From Solirubrobacterales bacterium (lineage in GTDB: Bacteria > Actinomycetota > Thermoleophilia > Solirubrobacterales > Solirubrobacteraceae), in assembly GCA_019240655.1 (NCBI GenBank), contig JAFAXX010000171.1, forward strand, positions 1 through 38,564: a stretch of 38,564 bases of DNA, written 5' to 3'. The notes beneath the pieces were generated by a model. That model was given only the letters and a program-made list of their open reading frames with translations. It had not been told where the DNA came from and did no database searches. The translations under genes were made by a program, and so were the position numbers. Each line of letters starts with the position of its first letter. The stretch's first letter is position 1. Shown here piece after piece: positions 1 to 9,473 of this stretch.

Positions 1-126
1 CGGGCCGGCGCCGAGGTCGTGCGCGAGTTGACCGACACCGACTACGGCTCGCGGGAGTTCAGCGTTCGCGATCCCGAGGGCAACCTGTGGTCGTTCGGCA
101 CGTATGACCCGTACGGCGGCGGGTAA
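1..126 (+). CDS. VOC/glyoxalase-like protein, C-terminal fragment (5' end off window)
   Basis: Frame 1 reads RAGAEVVRELTDTDYGSREFSVRDPEGNLWSFGTYDPYGGG*; the 'SREFSVRDPEGNLWSFGTY' ending is typical of VOC-family proteins. Confidence 0.8.
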   Translation, partial: RAGAEVVRELTDTDYGSREFSVRDPEGNLWSFGTYDPYGGG

Positions 127-135
127 TCGGAAGCC

Positions 136-459
136 GTGACGCGGAGGGCCAGGATCCGCGGCTATGGGAGCGCGGCGCTGCTGGTGCTCGCCGGGGCGGT
201 CGGCGCCGCGGTGATCGGCGGGGGCCTCGGCCAGATCCTCGCGCTGGCTCTGATCGGGCTCGGCTTCGTGACCGCGACCAGCCTGATCTTCCTAGAGGTC
301 GGGCTGAGCGAGGATCGCGACCGCGCCCGGGAGGAGGCGGCGGCTCGGGCCCGCGCTGGGCGGGAGGGCGCCGCGCGCGGCGCCGCGCGCGTGACGCGCC
401 CGCGTCCGGGCCGGCCGAGGCTCGACCGCAGCCGCGGCCGGCGCCGGCGGCTCGATTGA
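136..459 (+). CDS. small membrane protein with Arg-rich C-terminus, unknown function
   Basis: ORF 107 aa with two hydrophobic stretches (SAALLVLAGAVGAAVIGGGLGQILALALIGLGFV) followed by a basic tail. Confidence 0.55.
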   Translation: MTRRARIRGYGSAALLVLAGAVGAAVIGGGLGQILALALIGLGFVTATSLIFLEVGLSEDRDRAREEAAARARAGREGAARGAARVTRPRPGRPRLDRSRGRRRRLD

Positions 460-614
460 GGGCGGCGACCTCCGATCGGCGAGCCGACGTAGCGCAGCCT
501 CGGAATCCGTCGATCGCGTGGCGCCCGCGTGGGCGAGACGCCGCCGCGTCGGAGCTCGCGCAGGTGAATGCCCAACACCCGCTCGATGCGCGGCTCGGTG
601 CTCCGCGTCGCGGC

Positions 615-1718
615 TCATTTGAGAAGCTCAGAGGTGAGGAACTGGCTGGCGACCGTGGCGGGGCTGCGGTGGTCTAACACCACCTCGGCGTTCATGTGCT
701 GCATCGTTGAGGTGGTGAGGCGGCTGCTGACCGCGTTGAGCGTCTGGGCGAAAGCGGGACCTTCGCGGCTGAGCACGTCCTTTGAGACGACCGGCGCGAC
801 GTTCTGGTAGCCGAAGATGTTCTTCGGGTCGCTGAGGATGGCGTAGCGGCGTGCCAGCAGCTGGCCGTCGGTGGTGAAGATCGCGATCGTGTCGACGCGG
901 TGCTGGTTCAGTGCCTGGTATTGGTCGCCGATCGGGAACGGGACGAAGGTCGCGTTGGTCAGCCCGTAGGCTTGGCGCATGCCGACGACGCCTTCATAGC
1001 GGGTCTGGTTCTCGGGCGGCCCGCCGTAGGTAAACGGCCTGAGCTTGGCGAGGTCGCTCATCGTGTGCAGTCCGTGCGCCTCGGCGTACGCCGGCAGCGT
1101 CGCGACCCGGTCGGCGTCTTGGAACGGCGTGGGCTGAAGCAGCGTGAAGCCCCGATGGTCCTCGAAGCGAGCCGCTTCCTCATAGGCCTGCGCGGCCGAC
1201 TTGGGCGGCGACGTGGCGCTCGCCGCCCCGCCGCCCCCGGGGGCGCCCGCGTTGATGTTGGCCAGTGTGGAGAGGATGACGCCGGTGTACTCGGGGTAGA
1301 GGTCGATCTGGCCGGAGATGAGCTCGGGGTCGACCGTTTCGGTCGGCCCGATGTTCTCGACGAGGTGGACGGTGTACCCCTTCGCCTCGAGCGCCTGGGC
1401 GTAGAGCTGGCCGAGGATGAATTCCTCGGTGAAGTTCTTGGTGCCAAGCGTCACCGCGGGCTTGCCGTGGCCCGGCTCGCCGCTGGGAAAGCTGGCCAGC
1501 GTCGTGCTCGGCGCGAAGCTTTTGCCACCACACCCGGCCAGCACTACGGGGATCAGGAGCGCGAGGGCGATGAGCGCCGGGAGACGGGATCGGGGACCCG
1601 CGCCGGCCGCCGAGTGCGCCGCGCCGCGGCCACCGCGATGCCGACTCGACCCCTGTGGGCGGACGGGGGACCGCGCTTTTGCCGGCGCCGGCGGCGAAGC
1701 CAGACTCGCCGGCGTCAT
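615..1718 (-). CDS. glycine betaine/choline-type (OpuAC/ProX/OsmF-like) ABC transporter substrate-binding lipoprotein
   Basis: Motifs VTLGTKNFTEEFILGQLYAQALEAKGYTVHLVENIGPTE and ELISGQIDLYPEYTGVIL; lipobox-like VVLAGCGG. Start at internal Met 1718 preferred over ORF start 1889. Confidence 0.88.
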   Translation of the reverse strand: MTPASLASPPAPAKARSPVRPQGSSRHRGGRGAAHSAAGAGPRSRLPALIALALLIPVVLAGCGGKSFAPSTTLASFPSGEPGHGKPAVTLGTKNFTEEFILGQLYAQALEAKGYTVHLVENIGPTETVDPELISGQIDLYPEYTGVILSTLANINAGAPGGGGAASATSPPKSAAQAYEEAARFEDHRGFTLLQPTPFQDADRVATLPAYAEAHGLHTMSDLAKLRPFTYGGPPENQTRYEGVVGMRQAYGLTNATFVPFPIGDQYQALNQHRVDTIAIFTTDGQLLARRYAILSDPKNIFGYQNVAPVVSKDVLSREGPAFAQTLNAVSSRLTTSTMQHMNAEVVLDHRSPATVASQFLTSELLK

Positions 1719-1817
1719 CGATGCAAAGCCAGGGTGATCGTCGATGGCTGATCTTGACTTGTGGTGGCGAATCTGCAAAGTATGCCAGACGTATATCACA
1801 GCCGGGGTGGTTCGCCA

Positions 1818-3230
1818 ATGACCAACGGGACGGATAAGCCGAGCAGCTCCGATACGCCTGAAGGCAGCGCACCGGGCGTGTTCATACACGTGCCGCCGAC
1901 GGTCAAGTCCAACAAGGGCTTTCTGCGGCGCGTGACTGCGGCGACGGCGCTCGGTGAGGGGCTGGACGGATATGACCTCGGGATCATCAGCGTGGTGCTA
2001 CCGCAGATCACCCACGAGCTCGGTCTCTCGGCCGCGATGGTCGGGCTCATCGGCGCCTCGACATTGATCGGGATCTTCTTCGGCAGTCCGGTCGTCGGTT
2101 ATCTAACCGACCGCTTTGGCCGCCGCAAGCTGTTCACGGTCGACATCGTGTCGTTCGTGATCCTCGGTGTCGCGCAGCTGTTTGTCGCCACCGGGTGGCA
2201 GCTTCTGATTGTCCGGCTGCTGTTGGGGATGGCGATCGGTGCCGAGTATGCGATCGGGTCAGCGATGCTGGCTGAGCTGTCGCCGTCGCACGGGCGCGGC
2301 GGGCGCCTGTCCTGGCTCCAGACGATGTGGTATGTGGGCTTCTTGGCGGCGGTGGTACTCGCCTACGTGCTTACCAGCGCCAATGTGTCCTGGCGCTGGA
2401 TCCTGGCCACCAGCGCGGTTCCCGCGATCTTCACGCTGATCCTGCGCTACGGCCTGCCGGAGTCCCCCCGCTGGCTGATGAGCCGCGACCGGATCGAGGA
2501 GGCGCGCCGGATCGTCAACCAGTACCTCGGCGGCGAGGCCTACTTCACCAGCGAACAGCTCGCGGGCGAAAGCGTCAAGCCCGGGAGGCTGGCCGACCTG
2601 TTCGCGCCGGGGATGCGCTCGCGGACCGCGTTTGCCTGCATCTTCTGGTTCTGCCTGGTCGCACCGTATTTCGCGATCTTCACCTTCGCGCCGCTGGTGT
2701 TCTCCACGCTGAACATCTCAAACGAGCGCGTCAGCACGATTGCCGCCAACGGCGTCGCCGCGCTGGGAGCGCTCGCAGGGACGCTGGTCATCGAACGGAC
2801 CGGACGGCGCCCGTTGCTGATCGTGTCCTTCTGGGTGATGACGATCACGCTCGCGGTGATCGGCGGCTGGACGGGCGCCCCGGGGATGATCATCGTCATC
2901 TGCTTCGCCTTCTTCTCGTTCTTCAACGCGATCTCGGGCGATTTGTGCGGCGTGTACCCCAGCGAGCTGTTTCCCTCGGAGTTGCGCGCCAGCGGGATTG
3001 GGCTTGCCGCCGCGTTCAGCCGCATCGGCGCCGCCGGCGGCACCTTCCTGCTCCCACTCGGCATCACCCACATCGGTATCGGCGCGAGCGTGCTGATCGG
3101 AGCGGCGCTATGCGCGATAGGCCTGTTCGTGACCTACATCTGGGCGCCCGAGACGACGGGCGTCTCGCTCACCAGAACCAGCGCGGTCGGGGAGCTCGCG
3201 ACTCCCGCCGTGCTCCCGGCTTCCTCATAG
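1818..3230 (+). CDS. MFS transporter, sugar-porter type
   Basis: 12-TM-like sequence with YLTDRFGRRKLF, PESPRWLMSRDR, ERTGRRPLL and YPSELFPSELRASG motifs. Start at Met 1818 (MTNGTDK) preferred. Confidence 0.9.
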   Translation: MTNGTDKPSSSDTPEGSAPGVFIHVPPTVKSNKGFLRRVTAATALGEGLDGYDLGIISVVLPQITHELGLSAAMVGLIGASTLIGIFFGSPVVGYLTDRFGRRKLFTVDIVSFVILGVAQLFVATGWQLLIVRLLLGMAIGAEYAIGSAMLAELSPSHGRGGRLSWLQTMWYVGFLAAVVLAYVLTSANVSWRWILATSAVPAIFTLILRYGLPESPRWLMSRDRIEEARRIVNQYLGGEAYFTSEQLAGESVKPGRLADLFAPGMRSRTAFACIFWFCLVAPYFAIFTFAPLVFSTLNISNERVSTIAANGVAALGALAGTLVIERTGRRPLLIVSFWVMTITLAVIGGWTGAPGMIIVICFAFFSFFNAISGDLCGVYPSELFPSELRASGIGLAAAFSRIGAAGGTFLLPLGITHIGIGASVLIGAALCAIGLFVTYIWAPETTGVSLTRTSAVGELATPAVLPASS

Positions 3231-3395
3231 ACGAGAACAACGGATGCCCGCGGACCCTGTCCGTCGACCGCAGTGCAGTGGCGTTTGACTGAGCGGCACT
3301 GCCGGGCTTCCGGCAACGGGAATCGAGAGCTTCCTGTGTCCGCGACGGCCGCGGCGGCGGTGGTGCCGAAGACCGCCCTGGTCGCGGTGAGCTGA

Positions 3396-4625
3396 ATGTC
3401 GCCCACCGCGCAGGCCCGAACGTCGCTCGAGGAGCTCCGGCGCATCCACGCGGCCGCCGGCGCGATCGTCCGGCATACGCCGGTGTTCAGCCTCAACAGC
3501 GTCAGCGAGCGCTGCGGGGGACACATCGTGCTCAAGGCCGAGAACCTCCAGCGCACCGGCTCGTTCAAGCTGCGCGGCGCACTCTCCAAGCTCGCCACGC
3601 TCGCCGAGCGCACGCATGGCGTGGTGGCCGGCAGCGCCGGCAACCACGCCCAGGCGCTCGCCTACGCGGCCCGCGCCCGCGGTATTCGCTGCACCGTCCA
3701 TATGCCGGCCGGCGCCGCGATTTCCAAGATCGCCGCCGTTCGCGCCTACGGTGCGCGCGTCGAGCAAGGCGGGGAGTCGGTCGACGACTGCGTCGAGCGC
3801 GCCCGCGCGGACGCCGAGGCGCACGGGTGGGTGTTCGTGCACCCCTTCGACGACGAGCACATCGTCCGCGGCCAGGCCGGCGTGGGCGTCGAGCTGCTCG
3901 GCGACGTCCCCGACCTCGCCCATGTGATCGTGCCGATCGGCGGCGGAGGACTGGCCGCGGGCGTCGCGATGGCCATCAAGCTGGCGCGCCCGGAGGTCCG
4001 GATCACCGGAGTACAGGCCGCCGCCTGCGCTCCGTTTCTCGCTTCCTTGCGTGAGCATCGCCCGATCCCCGCGCCCGCGGTCGCGACGATCGCCGACGGC
4101 ATCGCGATCAAGCGCCCAGGCCAGCTCACGCTCGGCCTGATCGAGCGCTGGGTCGACGATCTCGTCACCGTTGACGACGACGGCATCGCGGAGGCCATGA
4201 TCGTGCTGCTCGAGCGCGGCAAGCTGCTCGCCGAGGGCGCCGGCGCGGCCACCACCGCGGCCCTGCTCACCGGCGCGGTCACGCCCGCGCCCCGAGGCGT
4301 GACGGTCGCGATCGTCTCGGGCGGAAACGTCGACGCCAACGTCCTGGCCCGGCTGATCACGCGCCGCGAGACCCGCGTCGGCCGGCGCCTGCGGCTGCAC
4401 GCCCGCGTGCCCGATCGCCCCGGCGGCCTCGCGGGCCTGCTGGATACCGTCGCGGCGGCCGGCGCGAACGTGATCGAGCTCGTCCACGTGCGCGACGACC
4501 CGGACCTGCCGCTCGCGCAGACCGGCGTCGAGCTGCTGCTCGAGGTCCGTGGCGACGAACATGCCGACGCCCTCGCCGAGCGGCTTCAAGCCGCCGGATA
4601 CTCGACGCGGGGGCTCCAGCCTTAG
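3396..4625 (+). CDS. ilvA: threonine ammonia-lyase (threonine dehydratase) with C-terminal ACT domain
   Basis: PLP motif ENLQRTGSFKLRGA, VAGSAGNHAQALAYAAR, GGGGLAAGVAMAIK; C-terminal ACT-like segment LHARVPDRPGGLAGLLDTVAAAGANVIELVHVR. Confidence 0.9.
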   Translation: MSPTAQARTSLEELRRIHAAAGAIVRHTPVFSLNSVSERCGGHIVLKAENLQRTGSFKLRGALSKLATLAERTHGVVAGSAGNHAQALAYAARARGIRCTVHMPAGAAISKIAAVRAYGARVEQGGESVDDCVERARADAEAHGWVFVHPFDDEHIVRGQAGVGVELLGDVPDLAHVIVPIGGGGLAAGVAMAIKLARPEVRITGVQAAACAPFLASLREHRPIPAPAVATIADGIAIKRPGQLTLGLIERWVDDLVTVDDDGIAEAMIVLLERGKLLAEGAGAATTAALLTGAVTPAPRGVTVAIVSGGNVDANVLARLITRRETRVGRRLRLHARVPDRPGGLAGLLDTVAAAGANVIELVHVRDDPDLPLAQTGVELLLEVRGDEHADALAERLQAAGYSTRGLQP

Positions 4626-4750
4626 GGTTCGCCGTGATGCCCGCACGCCGACAGCCGCAAAGCGGCGGGCGATGGCGTCCTCGCGCGTGCGGCCGGACGT
4701 CGCGATAGGATCGCGGGTGAATTCCGATTCACAACCGATCCGGAGCGCAC

Positions 4751-5962
4751 GTGGACCTGAACGACACCCCCGAGCAGGCCGCCTACCGCCAGAAGGTGCG
4801 GGAGTGGCTAGAGGCCAATCGCCAGTCGGCCCCTTCGAAATCCGGCTCCTATGAGGATCCGCGCTACGTCGACGCGCGGCGAGCGTGGCAGCGCCGCCTC
4901 GCCGAGGCCGGCCTGGCCGGCGTGACGTGGCCGCGCGAGTACGGCGGCCAGGGCCTCGGGCCGATCGAGCAGGTCACGCTGAACCAGGAGATCTCCCGCG
5001 CCGACGTCCCCGGGATCCTCGACGTGATCGGGATCGGCATGCTCGGGCCGTGCCTGATCGCCCACGGCAGCGAGGAGCAGAAGGCTAGGTATCTCGGGCC
5101 GATGCTGCACGGCGATGAGGTCTGGTGCCAGCTGTTCTCCGAGCCGGCCGCCGGCTCAGACCTGGCCGCCGTGCAAACCCGCGCCCGCCCCCAGGAGGAC
5201 GGGTCGTGGCTGCTCAGCGGTCAAAAGGTGTGGACGACCAACGCCCAGTTCGCCGCCTACGGTCTGCTGCTGGCGCGGACCGATCCGGACGTGCCCAAGC
5301 ACAAGGGCCTGACGATGTTCGTCGTGCCGATGGACGCGCGCGGCGTGGTCGTACGGGGGTTGCGCCAGATCTCGGGTGAGGCCGAGTTCAACGAGGTCTT
5401 CTTCGACGATGTCCGGCTCGACGCCGACACCGTCGTGGGCGGCGTCGGCAATGGCTGGGGGACCGCGCTGACGGTGCTGATGTTCGAGCGGCTGACGATC
5501 GGCTTCGGCTCGGAGACCTACGGCTCGCCGAGCCGGCTCTCGGCCGCGATCGGCGCCGATCCGGACGCCCGCGGCGACCTGGTCGTCCGCCGGCGGCTCG
5601 GCGAGATCGTCGGCGAGTTGCTCGCCGTGCGCTTCAACGGCTACCGCGCGCTCACGGCGCTCTCCCGCGGACAGATCCCGGGCCCGGAGGCCGGTCTCGC
5701 GAAGGTGACGATGGTCAACGCGGCGATCGCCGCGGCCGACCTGGCCACGGACGTGATCGGCCCGGACGCGCTGGCGGAGAGCAATCGGTGGAGCTATCTG
5801 ACCTCGTTCCTGCCCGGCCTGAAGTCAGCCGGCGGGACCGAGCAGATCCTGCGCAACACGATCGGCGAGCGGGTGCTCGGCCTGCCGCCCGAGCCGCGGC
5901 TCGACAAGGGAATTCCGTTCAGCGAGCTCCGCGCGCGGGAGAAGGAGGCGTCGGTTTCATGA
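4751..5962 (+). CDS. acyl-CoA dehydrogenase
   Basis: WPREYGGQGL, QLFSEPAAGSDLAAVQTRA, GQKVWTTNAQFAAYGLLLARTD, GGTEQILRNTIGERVLGLP. GTG start. Confidence 0.93.
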   Translation: MDLNDTPEQAAYRQKVREWLEANRQSAPSKSGSYEDPRYVDARRAWQRRLAEAGLAGVTWPREYGGQGLGPIEQVTLNQEISRADVPGILDVIGIGMLGPCLIAHGSEEQKARYLGPMLHGDEVWCQLFSEPAAGSDLAAVQTRARPQEDGSWLLSGQKVWTTNAQFAAYGLLLARTDPDVPKHKGLTMFVVPMDARGVVVRGLRQISGEAEFNEVFFDDVRLDADTVVGGVGNGWGTALTVLMFERLTIGFGSETYGSPSRLSAAIGADPDARGDLVVRRRLGEIVGELLAVRFNGYRALTALSRGQIPGPEAGLAKVTMVNAAIAAADLATDVIGPDALAESNRWSYLTSFLPGLKSAGGTEQILRNTIGERVLGLPPEPRLDKGIPFSELRAREKEASVS

Positions 5963-7092
5963 ACTTCGCCCTATCCGACGAGCAACGGTTCCTGCGCGAG
6001 GCGGCTCAGGGAACGCTCTCGCGCTTCAAGACGATCGAGGCCGCGCGCGGGGCGCTCGAGGACGGACCTGCGGCGCTGCCCGACCTGTGGCCGGTGGCGG
6101 TCGACGCCGGGTGGCCGGGGCTGCTGATCGGCGAGGCGCACGGCGGCGCCGGCCTCGGGGTCTTCGAGTCCCTGCTCGTCGCCGAGGAGTGTGGCCGTGT
6201 GCTCGCCTCGGTTCCCCTGCTCGGGCTATGGCCCGCCAGCGCCGTGCTCGACGCCGCCGGCGACGGCGGCGCCCTGGCCGCGGTGGCCGCCGGCGAGCTG
6301 CGGCCGGCCTACGTGCCGGCGCGGCCGCCCGGTGACCTCGACCCGGGCTGGACCGTCGAGCCGCGGGCGGGGACGCGTCGCGCCGAGGCCCCGCGGGCGA
6401 GCGTCGACGGAGACGAGGTCGAGCTCGAAGGGTCGGCGTGTTTCGTGCCCGACGCGCCCGGCGCGGGGCTGCTCGTGGTGGTCGGCGAGTCGCAGGACGG
6501 CCGTCCCGTCGCCGCCGCGCTGGCCGCCGACGCTCCGGGCGTGTCGATCGAGGCGGTGATGCGCTACGACGCCACCCGTTCGCTCGGCCACGTCAGCCTG
6601 GCCTCGGCCCGCGGCCGCCGGCTGGCCGTCCCGCCCGGCGTGCTCGCTGACGCCTGGTATCTGGCGCACGCGCTGATCGCCGCCGAGTCGCTCGGGGCCG
6701 CCGAGACGTGCCTCGAGCTCAGCGTCGCATACGTCAAACAACGGTTCACCTTCGGCCGGGCGATCGGGTCCTACCAGGCGATCAAGCACGAGCTCACCGA
6801 GGTGCTCCGGCAGCTCGAGAACGCGCGCGGTCTGCAGTACTACGCCGGCTGGGCCGGTTCAGATCGACGGGCCGAGTTTCCGCTGGCGGCGAGTGCCGCC
6901 CGCGCCGTGGCGGGGCACGCGCTCGACTTCGCGGCCCGCTCGATGATCAACGTGCACGGCGGCATCGGCGCCACCTGGGAGCACGACGCGCCGCTGTTCT
7001 TCCGGCGGGCGCAGCTGTCCCGGCGACTGCTCGGCGGCACCGAGGACGCCACCGACCGGCTGGCGGAGCGGTCGCTGGCCGAGGTGGCGTAA
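5959..7092 (+). CDS. acyl-CoA dehydrogenase, probable partner subunit of the upstream gene
   Basis: MNFALSDEQRFLREAAQG, YVKQRFTFGRAIGSYQAIKHELTEV, MINVHGGIGATWEHDAPLFFRRA. ATGA overlap with upstream stop; ORF track start 5788 rejected. Confidence 0.9.
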   Translation: MNFALSDEQRFLREAAQGTLSRFKTIEAARGALEDGPAALPDLWPVAVDAGWPGLLIGEAHGGAGLGVFESLLVAEECGRVLASVPLLGLWPASAVLDAAGDGGALAAVAAGELRPAYVPARPPGDLDPGWTVEPRAGTRRAEAPRASVDGDEVELEGSACFVPDAPGAGLLVVVGESQDGRPVAAALAADAPGVSIEAVMRYDATRSLGHVSLASARGRRLAVPPGVLADAWYLAHALIAAESLGAAETCLELSVAYVKQRFTFGRAIGSYQAIKHELTEVLRQLENARGLQYYAGWAGSDRRAEFPLAASAARAVAGHALDFAARSMINVHGGIGATWEHDAPLFFRRAQLSRRLLGGTEDATDRLAERSLAEVA

Positions 7093-7113
7093 CGCCGTGG
7101 AGGGGAGAGCGCC

Positions 7114-8733
7114 GTGAGCACCACGCAGGTGGGCGACCCGGCCCGGGAGGTGCTGAATCAGCCGGAGCCGCTGCAACCGGTCAACCTGTTCGACGTCGAC
7201 CTCGCCATGAGCGAGGCGCTGGCCCGGGAAGGCGGAGGCTGGGGCGTGGATCGTGCGCGCGAGGCCGGGGCGGTGGCCGGCGGCGCCGAGGCGCTCGAGC
7301 ACGGACGGCGGGCCGAGCGCAACCTGCCGATCCTCCGCACCCACGACCGATTCGGCCGACGGGTCGACGAGGTGGAGCTCGATCCCTCTTGGCACTGGTT
7401 GCTGCGGGGAGCGGTGGAGCGGGAGATCCACTCGCTGCCGTGGCGGGATCCGCGCCGCGGCGCCCACGTTGTCCGCGCCGCGCTGTTCATGCTCTGGAGC
7501 AACGCCAACGACGGCGTCATGTGCCCGGTCTCGATGACCTACGCCGCGGTGCCGGCGTTGCGCGACGGCGCGCCGGAGATCGCCTCGGATTGGGAGCCGC
7601 GCCTGACCCGGCCGGACTACGAGACCGGCGCGCTGGCCGGCATGGCGATGACCGAGCGCCAGGGCGGCTCGGATGTCCGCGCCAACATCTCGCGGGCCGA
7701 GCCGGCGGGCGACGGCCGCTACGAGCTTCACGGCCACAAATGGTTCTGCTCGTATCCGCCCTGCGATGTCTTCCTGGTGCTCGCCCAGGCACCCGGCGGC
7801 CTCTCGTGCTTCTTCGTCGAGCGCGGCCCGGGCATGGAGTTCCAGCGTCTCAAGGACAAGCTCGGCACGCGCTCGCTTCCGTCCTCGGAGGTCGAGTTCC
7901 GGGGAGTCCCCGGCCGCCTGGTGGGAGAGGAGGGGAGGGGCGTGCCGGCGATCATCAGGATGGTCAACCACACCCGCCTGGACTGCCTGCTCGGCTCGAC
8001 CGCGACGCTGCGGCGGGGCACGCTGGAGGCGATCCACCACGCCCGCAGCCGCGTCGCGTTCGGGGCGCGGCTGGTCGAGCAGCCGGTGATGCTCAACGTG
8101 CTGGCCGACCTCGCGCTCGAATCGGAGGCCGCGACCGCGGCCGCGCTGCGGGTGGCGCGCAGCTACGACTCGCCCTCGGAGGCTGGGTTTCGCCGCTTCG
8201 CGACCGCGGTGATGAAGTACTGGGTGTGCAAGCGCGCGCCCGGCCACGCCGCCGAGGCGCTCGAGTGTCTCGGCGGGAATGGCTTCGTCGAGGACTCCGG
8301 GATGCCGTTGCTGTATCGCGACGCGCCGCTCAACTCGATCTGGGAGGGCTCTGGGAACGTGCTCGCCCTCGACGTTCTGCGGGCGATGGTGCGCGAGCCG
8401 AGCGGCCTCCCGGCGTTCATGGCCGAGTGCGAGCTGGCGGCCGGAGCTGACCCGCGCCTCGATGCCCACCTCGAGCGGGTGCGGGCCGACGTGCAGGCGC
8501 TGTTCTCCGGCTCGGGCGACAGGCTGTACCAGAGCCAGTTCGGCGCGCGGCGTATCGTCGGCGGCCTGGCGCTGGCCCTGCAGGGATCGCTGCTCGTCCG
8601 CCACGCCCCGCCGGAGGTCGCCGATGCCTTCTGCGCCGCGCGGCTCGACGGCCACGCGGCCGGCCGGGTGTACGGGACGCTGCCCGCCGGCGTCGCCGCC
8701 CGGCCGATCGTCGAGCGCGCCCACCCGGTATGA
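7114..8733 (+). CDS. aidB: AidB-like acyl-CoA dehydrogenase family protein
   Basis: N-terminus NQPEPLQPVNLFDVDLAMSEALAREGGGW, plus AMTERQGGSDVRANISRAEP and CLGGNGFVEDSGMPLLYRDAPLNSIWEGSGNVLALDVLRA, characteristic of AidB-type proteins. Confidence 0.85.
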   Translation: MSTTQVGDPAREVLNQPEPLQPVNLFDVDLAMSEALAREGGGWGVDRAREAGAVAGGAEALEHGRRAERNLPILRTHDRFGRRVDEVELDPSWHWLLRGAVEREIHSLPWRDPRRGAHVVRAALFMLWSNANDGVMCPVSMTYAAVPALRDGAPEIASDWEPRLTRPDYETGALAGMAMTERQGGSDVRANISRAEPAGDGRYELHGHKWFCSYPPCDVFLVLAQAPGGLSCFFVERGPGMEFQRLKDKLGTRSLPSSEVEFRGVPGRLVGEEGRGVPAIIRMVNHTRLDCLLGSTATLRRGTLEAIHHARSRVAFGARLVEQPVMLNVLADLALESEAATAAALRVARSYDSPSEAGFRRFATAVMKYWVCKRAPGHAAEALECLGGNGFVEDSGMPLLYRDAPLNSIWEGSGNVLALDVLRAMVREPSGLPAFMAECELAAGADPRLDAHLERVRADVQALFSGSGDRLYQSQFGARRIVGGLALALQGSLLVRHAPPEVADAFCAARLDGHAAGRVYGTLPAGVAARPIVERAHPV

Positions 8734-9359
8734 GCGCGGTCGCGGGCGAGGCGGTCGGGACCCGCGAGAGGTTGCTCGACGCGGCGCGGGCCGTGATCGA
8801 GGAGCGTGGCTACGGCGCTGCTTCGGTGGTCGCGATCGTCGCACGGGCGGGCGTGGCGGCGGGCACGCTATACCGCCACTTCGCCTCCAAGGAGGAGCTG
8901 TTCGTCGAGGTCTTCCGCTCGGTGTGCGCGGGCGAGGAGCGTGCGATGCGGCTGGCCGCCGCGCGGGCGGCGCCGGAAGCGAGCCGGGTCGCGGTGCTCG
9001 AGGCGGTGCTGGCCACCTTCGCCGAGCGCGCCCTGCGCAACCCGCGGCTGGCCTGGGCGCTGATCGCCGAACCGGTCGACCGGCGGGTCGATGCCGAGCG
9101 CCTGCGCCACCGCGAACGGTACGCGAGGACGGTAGCCGAGATGCTGCGCGCCGCCGTCGCCGCCGGCGAGGTGCCGCCTCAGCGCGTCGAGTTCACGGCA
9201 GCGGCGCTCATCGGCGGCTGCGGCGAGGCGCTGGTGGGGCCGCTCTCACCGGTGGCCGGCGCCCGTCCGGCGCCGGCGGAGGTCGCGGCGGCGCTACGGA
9301 TGTTCGTACGCCGAGCGGTCGGCGCTCGGGTGGAGGGTGGTGACGGGCGGTGCGAGTGA
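8730..9359 (+). CDS. TetR/AcrR family transcriptional regulator
   Basis: TetR HTH: RERLLDAARAVIEERGYGAASVVAIVARAGVAAGTLYRHFASKEELFVEVF; ATGA overlap with 7114..8733. Confidence 0.93.
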   Translation: MSAVAGEAVGTRERLLDAARAVIEERGYGAASVVAIVARAGVAAGTLYRHFASKEELFVEVFRSVCAGEERAMRLAAARAAPEASRVAVLEAVLATFAERALRNPRLAWALIAEPVDRRVDAERLRHRERYARTVAEMLRAAVAAGEVPPQRVEFTAAALIGGCGEALVGPLSPVAGARPAPAEVAAALRMFVRRAVGARVEGGDGRCE

Positions 9360-9362
9360 ACG

Positions 9363-9473
9363 CGACCGTTCGGTGAACGGCTAGTGGCGTCGCCGGTGCG
9401 AATCGAGCGCGACGGTTCGGTGAACGGCTAGTGGCGTCGCCGGTGCGAATCGAGCGCGACGGTCCGGTGTTCA
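9363..9473 (+). repeat. 47-bp tandem repeat (about 2.2 copies, plus a diverged half copy upstream) spanning the start of the enoyl-CoA hydratase gene
   Basis: gttcggtgaacggctagtggcgtcgccggtgcgaatcgagcgcgacg starts at 9368 and recurs at 9415; a partial third (gtccggtg) begins at 9462. Spacing is exactly 47. Confidence 0.95.

Noticed and set aside
2327-3292. 321-aa + strand ORF inside the MFS gene
   Set aside because: Out-of-frame shadow of the MFS transporter.
6708-8450. 580-aa + strand ORF in an alternative frame
   Set aside because: Overlaps the acyl-CoA dehydrogenase and AidB-like genes in another frame; low-complexity Arg/Gly-rich product.
6859-8844. 661-aa antisense ORF (also 3225..4646 -, 18175..19716 +, 13530..14489 +)
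   Set aside because: Arg/Ala/Gly/His-rich translations with no recognisable domains, lying opposite well-supported genes; typical spurious antisense ORFs in high-GC DNA.
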